A stretch of 64,000 nt of DNA from an uncultured Eubacteriales bacterium (GTDB lineage: Bacteria; Bacillota; Clostridia; Oscillospirales; Oscillospiraceae). The stretch lies in assembly GCA_900544295.1 (NCBI GenBank), contig UQUO01000004.1, forward strand, positions 62,001 through 126,000, in the 5' to 3' direction. The translations under genes and the position numbers were made by a program. Below are positions 1 through 8,661 of the stretch, one piece after another; the first letter of the stretch is position 1; every line of letters begins with the position of its first letter. The notes beneath the pieces were generated by a model. The model did not search any database. It was given only the letters and a program-made list of their open reading frames with translations, and had not been told where the DNA came from.

Positions 1-416
1 TCTCCATCCAGGCCCAGATACTTAACCTTCTTCAGGAGCTGCAGAAGGATTTGGGGCTGACGCTGATGTTTATCACCCACGACCTTTCCGTCGTGCGGCA
101 CATCTCCCAGAGCATCTGCGTCATGTACCTCGGTCAGCTGGTGGAGAAGTCCCCGGCAAAGGAGCTCTTTACCACCAACTACCACCCCTATACCAGGGCG
201 CTCCTCTCATCGATACCCATCCCTTCCATCCACGTGAAGCGGGAGCGCATCCTGATCCAGGGAGAGCTGTCCTCCCCGATCGACCCCAAGCCCGGCTGCC
301 GCTTCGCCAGCCGCTGCCCTTATGCCAAGGACGTCTGCCGCGAAACCACTCCGGAACTGCGGGAGATAAGCCCCGGGCATCACGCCGCCTGCCACTTTGC
401 CGGGCAGTGCTTCTGA
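1..416 (+). CDS. Oligopeptide/dipeptide ABC transporter ATP-binding protein, C-terminal part (OppF/DppF-like)
   Basis: The reading frame is open from the first bases, so the gene starts left of the window and only about the last 137 codons are seen. The visible part begins just after the Walker B/D-loop region (SIQAQILNLL), contains the switch histidine in FITHDLSVV, and ends in the cysteine-rich tail typical of Opp/Dpp ATPases (CRFASRCPYAKDVC, then a further Cys-His stretch). The family hydrolyses ATP in the cytoplasm to drive peptide import. It is followed at 72 bases by a binding-protein gene on the same strand, so it is the end of a transporter operon. Whether it is the F or D type subunit cannot be decided from the fragment; the tail favours OppF/DppF. 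Confidence 0.9.
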   Translation, partial: SIQAQILNLLQELQKDLGLTLMFITHDLSVVRHISQSICVMYLGQLVEKSPAKELFTTNYHPYTRALLSSIPIPSIHVKRERILIQGELSSPIDPKPGCRFASRCPYAKDVCRETTPELREISPGHHAACHFAGQCF

Positions 417-488
417 TAGAGCGAGTCTGCGCCCGTATCTTGCCCGATATCTGGGAGCAGCTACAAATACGACTTTAGGAGGATGAAA

Positions 489-1421
489 ATGAAAGCACAC
501 GCGCGCATACTCGTCCTGCTGCTGGCTCTGGCCATGTTGCTCTCCGCCTGCGGCAGTCAGGAGGCCTCCGGCGGCGAGCCGGAGGTCAAGGACACGCTGA
601 TAGTCGGCAATAACGCCGAGCCCACGGTCCTTGACCCTCCCAACCAGCAGAACACCCCTGCAGCCCTCATTAACGTGCAGGTCTACGACGGCCTGCTCCG
701 CCAGAACAACGAGACGGGAGAGATCGAGCCCTGTCTGGCTGAGAGCTGGGAGTACGTGGACGACTGCACCGTCAGGTTCCATCTGCGCGACGACGTCTAC
801 GGCCGCAACCCCGTCGGCAGCGGCGTCGTGGCCGACGGCCCCATCACCCCGGCCATCTCCTGCTACGTCCCCGCCGGCGAGGACCAGCAGTACGAGCAGG
901 ACATCGAAAAAGCCAAGCAGCTGCTCAAGGAGGCCGGATACGAGAACGGCTTCGACCTCGAACTTGTCTGCAACGAGTCCCAGGGCCGCACTGCCATGGC
1001 AGAGATGTTGGCCAACGCCTGGAACGCCATCGGCGTCAAGACCGAGCTGCGCACCTTGGAGTTCTCCGCCCTCGTTGACCTCGTCTACTCCGGCGAGACC
1101 CAGGCCTTCCTCTTGGGCTTCTTGCCCGGCGGCAACGACGGCGAGTTCTACCGCACACTCTTCCAGACCGGCGGCGAAAACGCCGCTTGGATAAACTACT
1201 CCAACCCCGAGGTGGACGAGCTCTTCGACCTCGCCTCCAAGGAGATGGACAGCGAGAAGCGCAACGAGTACTACGCCGAGCTCCAGACCATCCTGCGCGA
1301 CGAAATGCCCTGGCTGTGGATACGCTTCACAGACAACGTCTTCGGCATGCAGAAGACCCTGACCGGACTTGACCCCGACCCCGAGACCTACTGCGAATTC
1401 CGCTTTGTAAAAACCAAATGA
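489..1421 (+). pseudogene. Family 5 peptide-binding lipoprotein with a large in-frame internal deletion
   Basis: It starts with a lipoprotein signal peptide whose lipobox ends LLSAC. AGGAGG at 477-482 touches an ATG at 483 but lies 6 bases before the ATG at 489, so 489 is the better start. The product is about 310 residues, against roughly 500 for extracellular solute-binding protein family 5. The N-terminal lobe is normal up to VRFHLRDDV, where homologues continue with a motif for opening the binding site. Here it jumps directly to YGRNPVGSGVVADGP, which belongs about 200 residues later in the second lobe. The C-terminal lobe is then complete. The frame is kept, so a protein could be made, but a ligand site assembled from both lobes is unlikely to work. 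It sits between the ATPase and two M24 peptidases, suggesting peptide uptake coupled to hydrolysis. Confidence 0.75.
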
Positions 1422-1432
1422 CCCTGTAACGC

Positions 1433-1461
1433 ACGCCGGCGCGGCTGGGCCGCGCCGGCGT
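1433..1461 (+). other. GC-rich stem-loop without T run between binding-protein and peptidase genes
   Basis: A perfect 13-base stem (1433-1445 pairs with 1449-1461) with a 3-base loop TGG. No T run follows; the next element is the AAGGAAAGGAG ribosome-binding site of the peptidase at 1481. It is better read as an mRNA-stabilising or expression-tuning hairpin than as a terminator. Similar hairpins follow the three other binding-protein genes of this window. Confidence 0.7.
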
Positions 1462-1480
1462 CAAGGAAAGGAGAGTTCAA

Positions 1481-2689
1481 ATGAGAAGCGCGCCCATGCT
1501 GGATTTCCCTCTGGATGAATTCGAGCAGCGGCTCGGCAAGCTCTTCGATACCCTGGAGAGGACCGACTGCGCCGCCGTCCTGCTCACGAACGTGGAAAAC
1601 CTCCGCTACTACTGCAACTTCCGCACTTCGGCCTGGAACAGCGAGTTCCTGAGCCCCGCCATGCTGGTCGTCGCCCGCAGCGGCGGCATCGCCCTTGTCA
1701 CCTCCCCCCGCATGAAGGCCACGGCCCTGGCCACCTGCTGCCTCGACGAGTCCGACATTCTTACCTTCGACGGCTTCGGTGAGGCGGCGACCCCCGAGGT
1801 CCTTGTCCCCTCCATCGTCTCCACGCTGGAGAAACTCGGCACCACCTCCGGCAAGCTCGGCGCCGAGATAGGCCCCATGACCCGCATGCGCATCACCTAC
1901 AACGACCACGCCGACCTCTTCAAGGCCCTGCCCAACATGGAGCCCGCCGACCTCTCCATGGATATCCTCGCCCTGCGTCAGGTGAAGTCCCCGCGCGAAA
2001 TAGACATCATGCGCAAGAACTGCCACATCGCCGTTGACGCCTTCAAGGCGGCAGTTGACATGGTGGTGCTAGGTGAGACGACTGAGGAGGACTTCTATCA
2101 CAACTTTGCTGCCACCTGCTTCGACCTCGGCGCCGACGACTTCCAGCTGCGGCTCGTCGTCGAGTTCGGGCCCGACCGCCAGCAGCCCAACAGTGTGGCC
2201 GGCACCCGAGTTTACTCCGACCCCGACTGGTGCATCTACGCCGACACCGGCCCCTCCCTGCATGGTTACATCTCCGACATGATACGCATTGCCAAGCTCA
2301 AGCCGCCCACGAAGCCCCAGCGGGAGCTCTACGACATAGTCCACGGCTGCCACGAGAAGCTCATCCCCATGGTGAAGCCGGGCCTCAAGATAGGCGAGCT
2401 CGTCAAGGCTCAGGACGCTTACATGCGCGCCCACGGCGTGGACGACATCTGCCTGTCCAGGAGCGTCTCCGGACACGGCCTGGGTCAGGACGTGCACGAG
2501 ATGCCTGTTATCCAGCAGGCCTACAGCGACTGGGAGTTCAAGGTCGGCACGGTCTTTGCCTTTGAACCGACCCTCATCCATCCCGAACACGGACAGATAG
2601 TTCTCGAAAACAACTACCTGGTCACGGAAAACGGCTGCGAGAACCTGACGCCTCAGCTCCAGGACATCTACGTCCCGGGCCTATCCTGA
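1481..2689 (+). CDS. M24 family metallopeptidase (Xaa-Pro aminopeptidase/creatinase type), catalytically complete
   Basis: A 402-residue protein with the N-terminal creatinase-like domain (about 1-165) and the C-terminal pita-bread domain (about 170-400). All five metal ligands of family M24 can be placed: Asp255 and Asp266 in YADTGPSLHGYISD, His332 in SGHGLGQDVHEMP, Glu362 in FAFEP and Glu376 in VLENN. It should therefore bind two divalent metals and cleave N-terminal residues, probably before proline, from imported peptides in the cytoplasm. No signal peptide is present. AAGGAAAGGAG lies just upstream of the ATG. It is followed 21 bases later by a paralogue that has lost these ligands. The exact substrate (Xaa-Pro peptide or a creatinine-like compound) cannot be read from sequence. 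Confidence 0.88.
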   Translation: MRSAPMLDFPLDEFEQRLGKLFDTLERTDCAAVLLTNVENLRYYCNFRTSAWNSEFLSPAMLVVARSGGIALVTSPRMKATALATCCLDESDILTFDGFGEAATPEVLVPSIVSTLEKLGTTSGKLGAEIGPMTRMRITYNDHADLFKALPNMEPADLSMDILALRQVKSPREIDIMRKNCHIAVDAFKAAVDMVVLGETTEEDFYHNFAATCFDLGADDFQLRLVVEFGPDRQQPNSVAGTRVYSDPDWCIYADTGPSLHGYISDMIRIAKLKPPTKPQRELYDIVHGCHEKLIPMVKPGLKIGELVKAQDAYMRAHGVDDICLSRSVSGHGLGQDVHEMPVIQQAYSDWEFKVGTVFAFEPTLIHPEHGQIVLENNYLVTENGCENLTPQLQDIYVPGLS

Positions 2690-2710
2690 TACGAAGCGAG
2701 GTAATGAATC

Positions 2711-3910
2711 ATGCGTCAATCACCGATGCTGAACTATCCTGTATCCGAATATGAGGCTCGCATGAGCCGCGCGGCCGAAAAAGTAAAGCAGGCGGGGCTC
2801 AGCTGCATCATGGGTACCTCCAAGGCCGCCGTCTGCCATCTTACCGGCCTGCGCTCCGTCATCTGGGAGAGCAAAGCCGGCACGCCGGGCCTGCTCTTCC
2901 TCAGCGCCGAGGGGCAGTACGCGCTTGTGAACTCCTTCACCGGCGTGGATGCCGCCATGTACTCCACCTGCCTCGAACGCAAGGACTTCATGAACTACGA
3001 CTCCTCCGGCCGCAGCGGCGTCGCCACGAATCAACTGGGCGCCATGTGCTACACCCTGCGCCATTTCGGCTGCACCAAGGGCAAGATCGGCTGCGAGCTC
3101 GGAAGCGGCATACACCTGCACATGCCCATCAGTCTCTTTGAGGACCTCAAGAAGGAGTTTCCCGACCTCGAATTTGTGGACGCCACAGAGCTCATTTGGG
3201 ACATCCTCGCAGACAAATCCGAAGCCCAGCTTGCAGACCTACGGCAGGCCGAGACTATAAACGCCCAGGCCGTGGCCAAGGGCATTGAGGGGTTGAAGCC
3301 CGGCGTCACCACCGAGCTCGAACTCTACAAGTCCATTGCAAGGCAGGGTTATCTCTGCGGCAGCGAGCACTTCACCTTTATGAGCCTGGTTTCCGGCCCA
3401 GAGCGCGCGCTTTGCGCGGATTGCCCCCCCTCCGACGAAGTCATCTCCGCCGAGCCCGGCACCATTATCCGCGTAGAGGGCGGCGCCATACGGAACGAGC
3501 TGAACGCGCCCTTCGCTGCGAACATCGTAGTCGGCGGCGTACAGCCCGGTCAGGAACCGGCCTGGGAACTCGCTCAGGATATGATATCCGCCGCAATGGC
3601 CGCCGTGAAGCCAGGCGCGCCGGCCTCCAGCGTCGCTGCTGCCATGGACGCCTGCGTCGAGGTCCAGGGCAAAGCAGACTGGTCCGTCCAACCCGGCTAC
3701 GCGGGTTCCGGCATAGGCTGGGGGCGCATCGACGGCCCCCTGCTCAGCAAAAACAGCAAGTCCGTGCTCTGCGCTGGCATGGCCCTCACCCTCCAGGCCT
3801 CCGTGCGCCATAGTTCCCTGGGCATGCTGATTCTGCGCCAAAACGTAGTTGTGACAGAAGGCGGCTGCGCCTTCCTGAACGGGAAGACAACCGAGCCGCT
3901 CATCGTCTGA
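2711..3910 (+). CDS. M24 family paralogue lacking all five metal ligands (probable pseudoenzyme)
   Basis: It is 399 residues and colinear with the preceding peptidase, sharing the opening (MR-SPML-P) and overall domain plan. Aligned to the active copy, the ligand positions are changed: Asp255 becomes Glu256, Asp266 becomes Pro267, His332 becomes Ile335 (SGIGWG in place of SGHGLG), Glu362 becomes Gln362 and Glu376 becomes Gln377. A metallopeptidase reaction is therefore not expected. The reading frame is full length with normal codon use, so it is kept rather than decaying. Plausible roles are a regulatory or structural partner of the active paralogue, or a metal-free creatinase-like activity; creatinase itself works without metal but keeps an active-site histidine not seen here. 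Same strand, 21-base spacing, hence co-transcribed. Confidence 0.8.
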   Translation: MRQSPMLNYPVSEYEARMSRAAEKVKQAGLSCIMGTSKAAVCHLTGLRSVIWESKAGTPGLLFLSAEGQYALVNSFTGVDAAMYSTCLERKDFMNYDSSGRSGVATNQLGAMCYTLRHFGCTKGKIGCELGSGIHLHMPISLFEDLKKEFPDLEFVDATELIWDILADKSEAQLADLRQAETINAQAVAKGIEGLKPGVTTELELYKSIARQGYLCGSEHFTFMSLVSGPERALCADCPPSDEVISAEPGTIIRVEGGAIRNELNAPFAANIVVGGVQPGQEPAWELAQDMISAAMAAVKPGAPASSVAAAMDACVEVQGKADWSVQPGYAGSGIGWGRIDGPLLSKNSKSVLCAGMALTLQASVRHSSLGMLILRQNVVVTEGGCAFLNGKTTEPLIV

Positions 3911-3916
3911 ACAGCG

Positions 3917-3947
3917 CAGGCCGGGATGCCGACGGTATCCCGGCCTG
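3917..3947 (+). terminator. Probable transcription terminator after the M24 pair
   Basis: An 11-base perfect stem (3917-3927 with 3937-3947, CAGGCCGGGAT/ATCCCGGCCTG) with a 9-base loop, followed by a weak T-rich stretch (TATCTTT). It lies 7 bases after the stop codon of the M24 paralogue and before the sensor kinase gene. Confidence 0.6.
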
Positions 3948-4024
3948 TATCTTTCAGGACGCAGGCTTGCATGCCGTGGTACAATAATACCAGCTAAAAA
4001 TGACTGGCTTTGGAGGCTTGGAGC

Positions 4025-5303
4025 ATGCAAAACGAACGCCGTGAACATCCTCCCGGGAGACTTTTCAGGAGATTCTTTGATTTGGACCTCGCCACAAAGT
4101 TCTCCCTCATGTTCTCCTGCATGATTTTGGCCGTTCTCTTTCTCACCGCTCTCGTCATGTCAAGGAGCGGCCTGCGCTATGTAATGGAGGAGCAAGACGC
4201 CCGCTGCCTGCTGTCCCTCGACTACGTGCGCATACTTATCGAGAAGGACCAAAGCTATGTTGACGGCCTGACCGAATACTACATCTCCTCCGCCGAGGCG
4301 CAGGAGCTCGTGAATCTCAGCAACGCGGGCCAATCCGTTCCATCTGAGCGTATGCAGGAGCTGCTTATCAGCGCCCGGTTTAAGATGTACCTGCTCAGCG
4401 TGGTGTTCTACAACCTTGATGGCGAGCGCTACAACATCTACAGCCAGGTCTGCGAGGGCACGCCGTTTATCAGCTGCGTCATAGAGCCCGACAGCGCCTC
4501 TTTTTGGAGCCAGACCTCCATCATCCGCTCCGCATTTCTCCTCATCTGCCTGTTTCTCATAGCCATGCTCCCCCTGACGCGTGTGTTCGTCGGTATGCTC
4601 ACACAGCCGCTTGCCAAACTCTCGGAGTCCATGGTGCGTTTCTCCAAGGGAAGCTGAGCTCTCCATGCTCCAGATGCAGATGGACCCGCATTTTCTCTAC
4701 AACATGCTGCACACCGCCTATTGGAGCGCGTTGAAAAACCACGACGAGCAGACTGCGGAGATAGTCTACGACATGGGTCAGTTTTTCCGGCTGAGCCTGA
4801 ACCGAGGCGGCGAGACGGCCAGCGTGCGCAGCTGCCTCGACCTGCTGCGCTGTTATCTTGAGCTTCAGCGCCGCCGTTTCGGAAGCCGCCTGCAGTGGCA
4901 GATCGAGGCTGACCCGGAGGTATACGACGCGCTCATCCCGAGGCTCATCCTCCAGCCCATCGTGGAAAACTGCCTGATGCACGGGATGGACAGCGTGGAC
5001 AGGGGCTTTTTCGTCCACATCGAGGCCCGCATGTCCGAAGACGGGGAGCGTCTGAACTTCCTCGTGGAGGACAACGGCGCCGGCTTCCCCGAGGAATTGC
5101 TGGCCTGCTGGCCCGACAGGCTGGAGGAATACTTCCGCGCAGAGCGCCCGGACACCTCCGGCGGCCAGCGCTTCGCCATGCGGAATATCTATGAGCGCCT
5201 GCAGATACGCTATCATGAGCGCTGTGAGTTCAGCATCCGCAACCGCGAGGGCGGCGGGGCGACGGTTTATCTGTCTCTGCCCAACGATTACAGGGAGGTT
5301 TAG
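4025..5303 (+). pseudogene. LytS/YesM-type sensor histidine kinase, broken by deletion and frameshift
   Basis: GGAGG at 4012-4016 sets the start at the ATG at 4025. The first part encodes a short cytoplasmic N-terminus, a membrane segment (SLMFSCMILAVLFLTALV), an extracytoplasmic sensor of about 120 residues, a second membrane segment and the start of the HAMP domain, stopping at 4657 after MVRFSKGS. The kinase domain resumes in another frame near 4650 with REAELSMLQMQMDPHFLYN (phospho-acceptor His region of His_kinase family), followed by the ATPase motifs VENCLMHG and VEDNGAGF to 5303. Homologues have several dozen residues between RFSKG and the kinase domain, so the lesion is a deletion that also shifts the frame. 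As read, no functional kinase is made. It is coupled to the response regulator 2 bases downstream. Confidence 0.82.
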
Positions 5304-5305
5304 CA

Positions 5306-6244
5306 ATGATAAAGATCCTGCTCGCGGACGACGAGACGGATTCCCGCGACGCCATCGTTCAGTATATAGACTGGGAGGGCCACGGGCTGGATCTGGTCGG
5401 AGCAGCCGGTGATGGGGCAGAGGCCCTGGAGATGATAAAGACTCGCAAGCCTGACATCGCTATCCTCGACATCTACATGCCGAAACTCAGCGGCATACAG
5501 GTCATTGAGCGCTGCCGCCGCGAGATGCCCGATGCGCCCGCATTCATTATAATAAGCTGCTACAACGACTTTGGCTGTGCCCAGCAGGCGATACGGCTGA
5601 AGGTTGAGGAATACCTGCTCAAGCCCTTTCTGGCGCGGGAACTGATGGACGCGGTACAGCGCGCGCTGCTCCAGGTGGAGCTGCGGCGCGGCGGAGCTCC
5701 GGGAGACTTCGTCTCCTTCGTGCTCTCCTGCCAGCAGGAGTCGCCCCGCGCGGCGCACGGGCGCTACTCCATGGAGCTGGAGCGCCGGGTACTCAACGCC
5801 GTCTCCGTCGGCAGCCGTGAGGACGTGACGCGCAGCGTGGACGAATTCCTGGCCGAGTGCGTGCTCAATCAGACCATCCCCGCCGCTCTCAGCTACGGGC
5901 AAATGCTGTATTTTGAAATATGCCGTCTTATCATGGAGCGCACGGGCAGCTTTCCGGCCGAAAACGCGTTTTTCAAGCGCAGTTGGACGCAGGATGTAGT
6001 ATATGAGCAGCTCGCCCAAGCCCTGCACAGGGCCGCGCTTGACGCGCACGAGCTTATAAGCACCGGCAAACGGCGCTCTTCGGTCGTCATCACCGCCGTG
6101 AATTACATCGAGCAGCATTACGCAGAGGAGCTGACGCTCGGGAAGATCGCGGAGGAGATATATGCTGACCGCAATCAGTATGGGAATGATGAGTATCAGT
6201 CTTTTGAGAATGTATCTTGCCATACGCAGTCTCCCCTTATATGA
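5306..6244 (+). pseudogene. YesN-type response regulator, truncated inside its AraC DNA-binding domain
   Basis: The N-terminal receiver domain is complete: acidic pair in LLADDE, phosphorylated Asp in IAILDIYMPKLSG, Ser/Lys switch in LLKPFL. A middle region and the first helices of an AraC-type HTH follow (NYIEQHYAEELTLGKIAEEIY). At about 6160 homology ends abruptly; homologues continue with the second HTH, but here the frame runs through the inverted 5' end of a permease gene to a stop at 6244. The protein would lack half of its DNA-binding domain. It starts 2 bases after the kinase gene with a GGGAGG site. With the broken kinase, the whole two-component system appears inactive, if the assembly is right. 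Confidence 0.8.
6160..6223 (-). pseudogene. 5' stub of a dipeptide ABC transporter permease (DppB-like)
   Basis: Read on the minus strand from 6223, the frame begins MARYILKRLILIIPILIAVS, the standard start and first membrane helix of DppB/OppB permeases. After about 21 codons the similarity ends at the same place where the opposing response-regulator gene is broken. The stub lies directly downstream of the binding-protein gene at 6303-7820, where a dppB gene would be expected. The rest of the transporter operon is missing here. Confidence 0.75.
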
Positions 6245-6275
6245 AGGAAAGGGCTCTTACGCCCCTTTCCTTCAT
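6241..6275 (-). other. Stem-loop between binding-protein gene and permease stub
   Basis: A perfect 13-base stem (6241-6253 with 6263-6275) with a 9-base loop. On the minus strand it sits between the stop of the binding-protein gene and the permease start and has no T run after it. It matches the pattern of T-less hairpins after the other binding-protein genes and probably raises the level of the binding-protein message relative to the permease. Confidence 0.6.
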
Positions 6276-6302
6276 AGCTGTGCGATTTACTTGTGGATGA
6301 TA

Positions 6303-7820
6303 TCAGGCAAAGTAGGCGTTGCGGAAGTTGAAGGAGCAGTCCGGACGGACCAGCACGCCCTGGAGCGAAGAATCCTGAGCGCCGTAGAGCATGAGGTTGG
6401 CCACGGGCAGGAAGGGCATATACTTCGTGGCGGCCTCGTGAGCCTCATTTATATAGACGTTCATTTCTTCCTCAGTGGGCTGGATCTCCGCCTGGTGGAT
6501 GAGCTCGTCGAGCTCGTCGTTCTCATAGAGGGCAAAGTTGCGCATGTTGCCGTTGCGGTAGCAGCCGGCCTCGAACAGCGCGCTGCCGGAGACGCTGTAC
6601 AGGGACATGAGCGCCATGCCGTGCTCGCCGCTCCTGCACATGTTGGTGACGGTGCCGCGCTCGTACATGGTGATGGAGGCGTTGACGCCGATGGAGCGGA
6701 GCGTGGACTGATAGGCCTCAGCCGCAGGAGAGGACTCGTAAATCTGTATCTCGAAGCTCAGGGGGTTGGACTCGTTGTATCCGGCCTCCTCAAGCAGCTC
6801 CTTGGCCTTGTCGAGGTCAAACTCGATGGAGCTGGCCGGCTTCTCGGCGGCGCCGACGTAGGCGCTGGACACCATCGTGTACAGGGGCTCGACGCCCTCG
6901 GTTATGGCGCACCAGGACTCGCGGTCCATCGCGTAGCACATGGCCAGGCGCACGCGCACGTCGTCGAAGGGGGGCTTGGAAGTGTTGAAGGCAAAGAAGG
7001 TCAGACCGGTGGCGGCCATCTCATAGGTCTCCAGATCGGTGTTGTCCACGGCGCGCAGATAGTCGCGGTAGCCAAGCTCGTTGGCAAACTGCACCTCGCC
7101 GGTCTCAAGCGCAATGTAGCGGTTCGCGGCCTGGTCGATCTGCTTGAAGGTTATCTTGGTCAGCTGGGGCATCGTGCCGGTGTAGTCATCACGACGCTCA
7201 AGAACTATGCTGTCGCCGGGGACATAGGAAGTTATCTTGTAGGGGCCGGTGCCGCACTCGGAGTTGATGAAGGCGGCCTCGCCCTTCTCCTCGCAGTAGG
7301 ACTTGTTGAGGATGGGGCAGAGCGTGGGGAAAATGTTGCGTATCGTCAGCTGGTTCGGCTCGACCATCTTGATGGTCAGGGTGTTGCCCTCATAGTAATA
7401 ATCTTCGATGTTGCTCACATAGGAGGCCATGGGGGCGCAGTCGTAGAGGTGGTCAATCGAGAAAATGATGTCATCCATCTCCAGCGGGTCGCCGTTGGAG
7501 AAAGTATAGCCGGAGACGTCGCACTCGAAGGTCCAGGTGGTGTCGTCAACCCTCTCCCAAGAGGTGGCTATGGCCGGGATGAAGTTGTAGTCCTCGTCCA
7601 TGTCTATGAGGTAGTCATAGATGTGGGGAGAGACGCTCAGCAGCGCGACGCCCATGGTCGCAGAGATATCCAGGTTGCCGGGCACGCTGTTGAGCGCGGC
7701 CACGATCTCGGTCTTGGCTTCGCTGCCATCATCTCCGGCGGGCTCGGCATTTCCGCAGGCCGCCAGAGAGAACGCCGTCACTATTGCAAGCACAAGAGCC
7801 AGTGTTCTTCTGATTTTCAT
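6303..7820 (-). CDS. Family 5 peptide-binding lipoprotein
   Basis: A 505-residue extracellular solute-binding protein. The signal peptide ends in FSLAACGNAEP, so the mature protein is lipid-anchored at the Cys on the outer face of the membrane. The full two-lobe family 5 fold is recognisable: SWERVDDTTWTFECD, then FSNGDPLEMDDIIFSID in lobe I, the middle segment with GTGPYKITSYVPGDSIVLERRDDY, and DVRVRLAMCYAMDRE at the lobe II transition. It should capture peptides or a similar amine compound for an ABC importer, but the permease next to it is only a stub. A YheO-type regulator lies immediately upstream on the same strand and may control it. This copy is intact, in contrast to the shortened one at 489. 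Confidence 0.88.
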   Translation of the reverse strand: MKIRRTLALVLAIVTAFSLAACGNAEPAGDDGSEAKTEIVAALNSVPGNLDISATMGVALLSVSPHIYDYLIDMDEDYNFIPAIATSWERVDDTTWTFECDVSGYTFSNGDPLEMDDIIFSIDHLYDCAPMASYVSNIEDYYYEGNTLTIKMVEPNQLTIRNIFPTLCPILNKSYCEEKGEAAFINSECGTGPYKITSYVPGDSIVLERRDDYTGTMPQLTKITFKQIDQAANRYIALETGEVQFANELGYRDYLRAVDNTDLETYEMAATGLTFFAFNTSKPPFDDVRVRLAMCYAMDRESWCAITEGVEPLYTMVSSAYVGAAEKPASSIEFDLDKAKELLEEAGYNESNPLSFEIQIYESSPAAEAYQSTLRSIGVNASITMYERGTVTNMCRSGEHGMALMSLYSVSGSALFEAGCYRNGNMRNFALYENDELDELIHQAEIQPTEEEMNVYINEAHEAATKYMPFLPVANLMLYGAQDSSLQGVLVRPDCSFNFRNAYFA

Positions 7821-7889
7821 TCCATTTCCTCCTCATATTTAGTTGCGGCCGTTTCCAGAAGCCCGGTCACGGCGCGCATACACAGGGTG

Positions 7890-8543
7890 TTACTCCGACG
7901 AGCCGCTCTTTCTTACCTCGTCCAGATAGTTATAAAGTGTAAATTTGGATATGCCGAAAAACTTGCACAGGTGGACATGGGCCTTGGCGATTTGGAAAAC
8001 GCCCCTGGAGTCAAGATAGGCCAGGGCGCGCATCTTCTCCTGCCGGTTCATCTCGGATGCCGGTTTGCCGACCTCGCGCTCCACCTCGGAGAAAAAGTGC
8101 TTCATGAGTTCTTGGACGTTCCTAGCAAATTTTTCAGTCTCGGTGCCTGCGTCCTCCTGCGCACCCTTGCCTATCACGCTGTTGAGCATGCTCCGAGCGG
8201 ACAGCAGGCCGGTTATATTAATATTGATGCACATGGCGCCTACCAGCTGGCCCTCTTCGTCCTTGATGAGCGTGGTAGAGGAGCGAATGGTACGCCCGTC
8301 CTCAGTCGTGGTGTAGTATTCCGCGTATTCCTCTTTCTTGTCGCAAATTGAGTTCACGTTCTCAAAAAACAGGTTTGTGGGACAGCCGCCCACTTCCCTG
8401 CCGGACACATGTCCGTTTACGATGTGTACGATAGTATGCTCCAAACCGTTAGTAAAATCGTGAACGACTACCTCACAGTCCGGACCAAGGAGCCTGCCGA
8501 GATTATTCGATAAATCCTTGATTACCTCGAAACCAATATGCAT
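7890..8543 (-). CDS. YheO/DauR-type transcriptional regulator (PAS-like domain plus C-terminal HTH)
   Basis: A 217-residue protein. The N-terminal YheO-like domain is evident in LGPDCEVVVHDF and the conserved loop around SSTTLIKDEEGQLVGAMCINI. A C-terminal DauR-type helix-turn-helix follows (QEKMRALAYLDSRGVFQIAKAH then FFGISKFTLYNYLDEVR). Such proteins sense small ligands, often amino-acid derivatives, and bind DNA as oligomers. It starts 70 bases before the binding-protein gene on the same strand, which makes that transporter its likely target. A palindrome inside its own promoter (8573-8587) suggests autoregulation. Confidence 0.85.
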   Translation of the reverse strand: MHIGFEVIKDLSNNLGRLLGPDCEVVVHDFTNGLEHTIVHIVNGHVSGREVGGCPTNLFFENVNSICDKKEEYAEYYTTTEDGRTIRSSTTLIKDEEGQLVGAMCININITGLLSARSMLNSVIGKGAQEDAGTETEKFARNVQELMKHFFSEVEREVGKPASEMNRQEKMRALAYLDSRGVFQIAKAHVHLCKFFGISKFTLYNYLDEVRKSGSSE

Positions 8544-8566
8544 ACATCTTTCTCTCCTTTAAATCA

Positions 8567-8595
8567 AAAATACAGAATTTTATTCTGGTTGTCAA
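8567..8595 (-). promoter_or_regulatory. Promoter with internal palindrome upstream of the YheO-type regulator
   Basis: On the minus strand, TTGACA (8590-8595) and TATTTT (8567-8572) are separated by 17 bases. The spacer contains the perfect palindrome CAGAAT-TTT-ATTCTG at 8573-8587, between -35 and -10, which is a classical repressor position. Confidence 0.6.
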
Positions 8596-8642
8596 TCTGC
8601 TTTCCTTATAATATAAATTATTTTCTGTTTTATACAAATAAA

Positions 8643-8661
8643 AGCCCCTTTGTTCGGGGCT
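8643..8661 (-). terminator. Terminator for the copper operon or a small transcript
   Basis: AGCCCC (8643-8648) pairs with GGGGCT (8656-8661). Read on the minus strand the stem is followed by TTTTATTTG, so it ends transcription coming from copZ or from the structured region 8785-8878. Confidence 0.55.

Noticed and set aside
2711..3910. The second M24 gene as a decaying pseudogene.
   Set aside because: Its frame is full length and in good codon usage, and only the metal-site positions are changed, which fits a maintained pseudoenzyme better.
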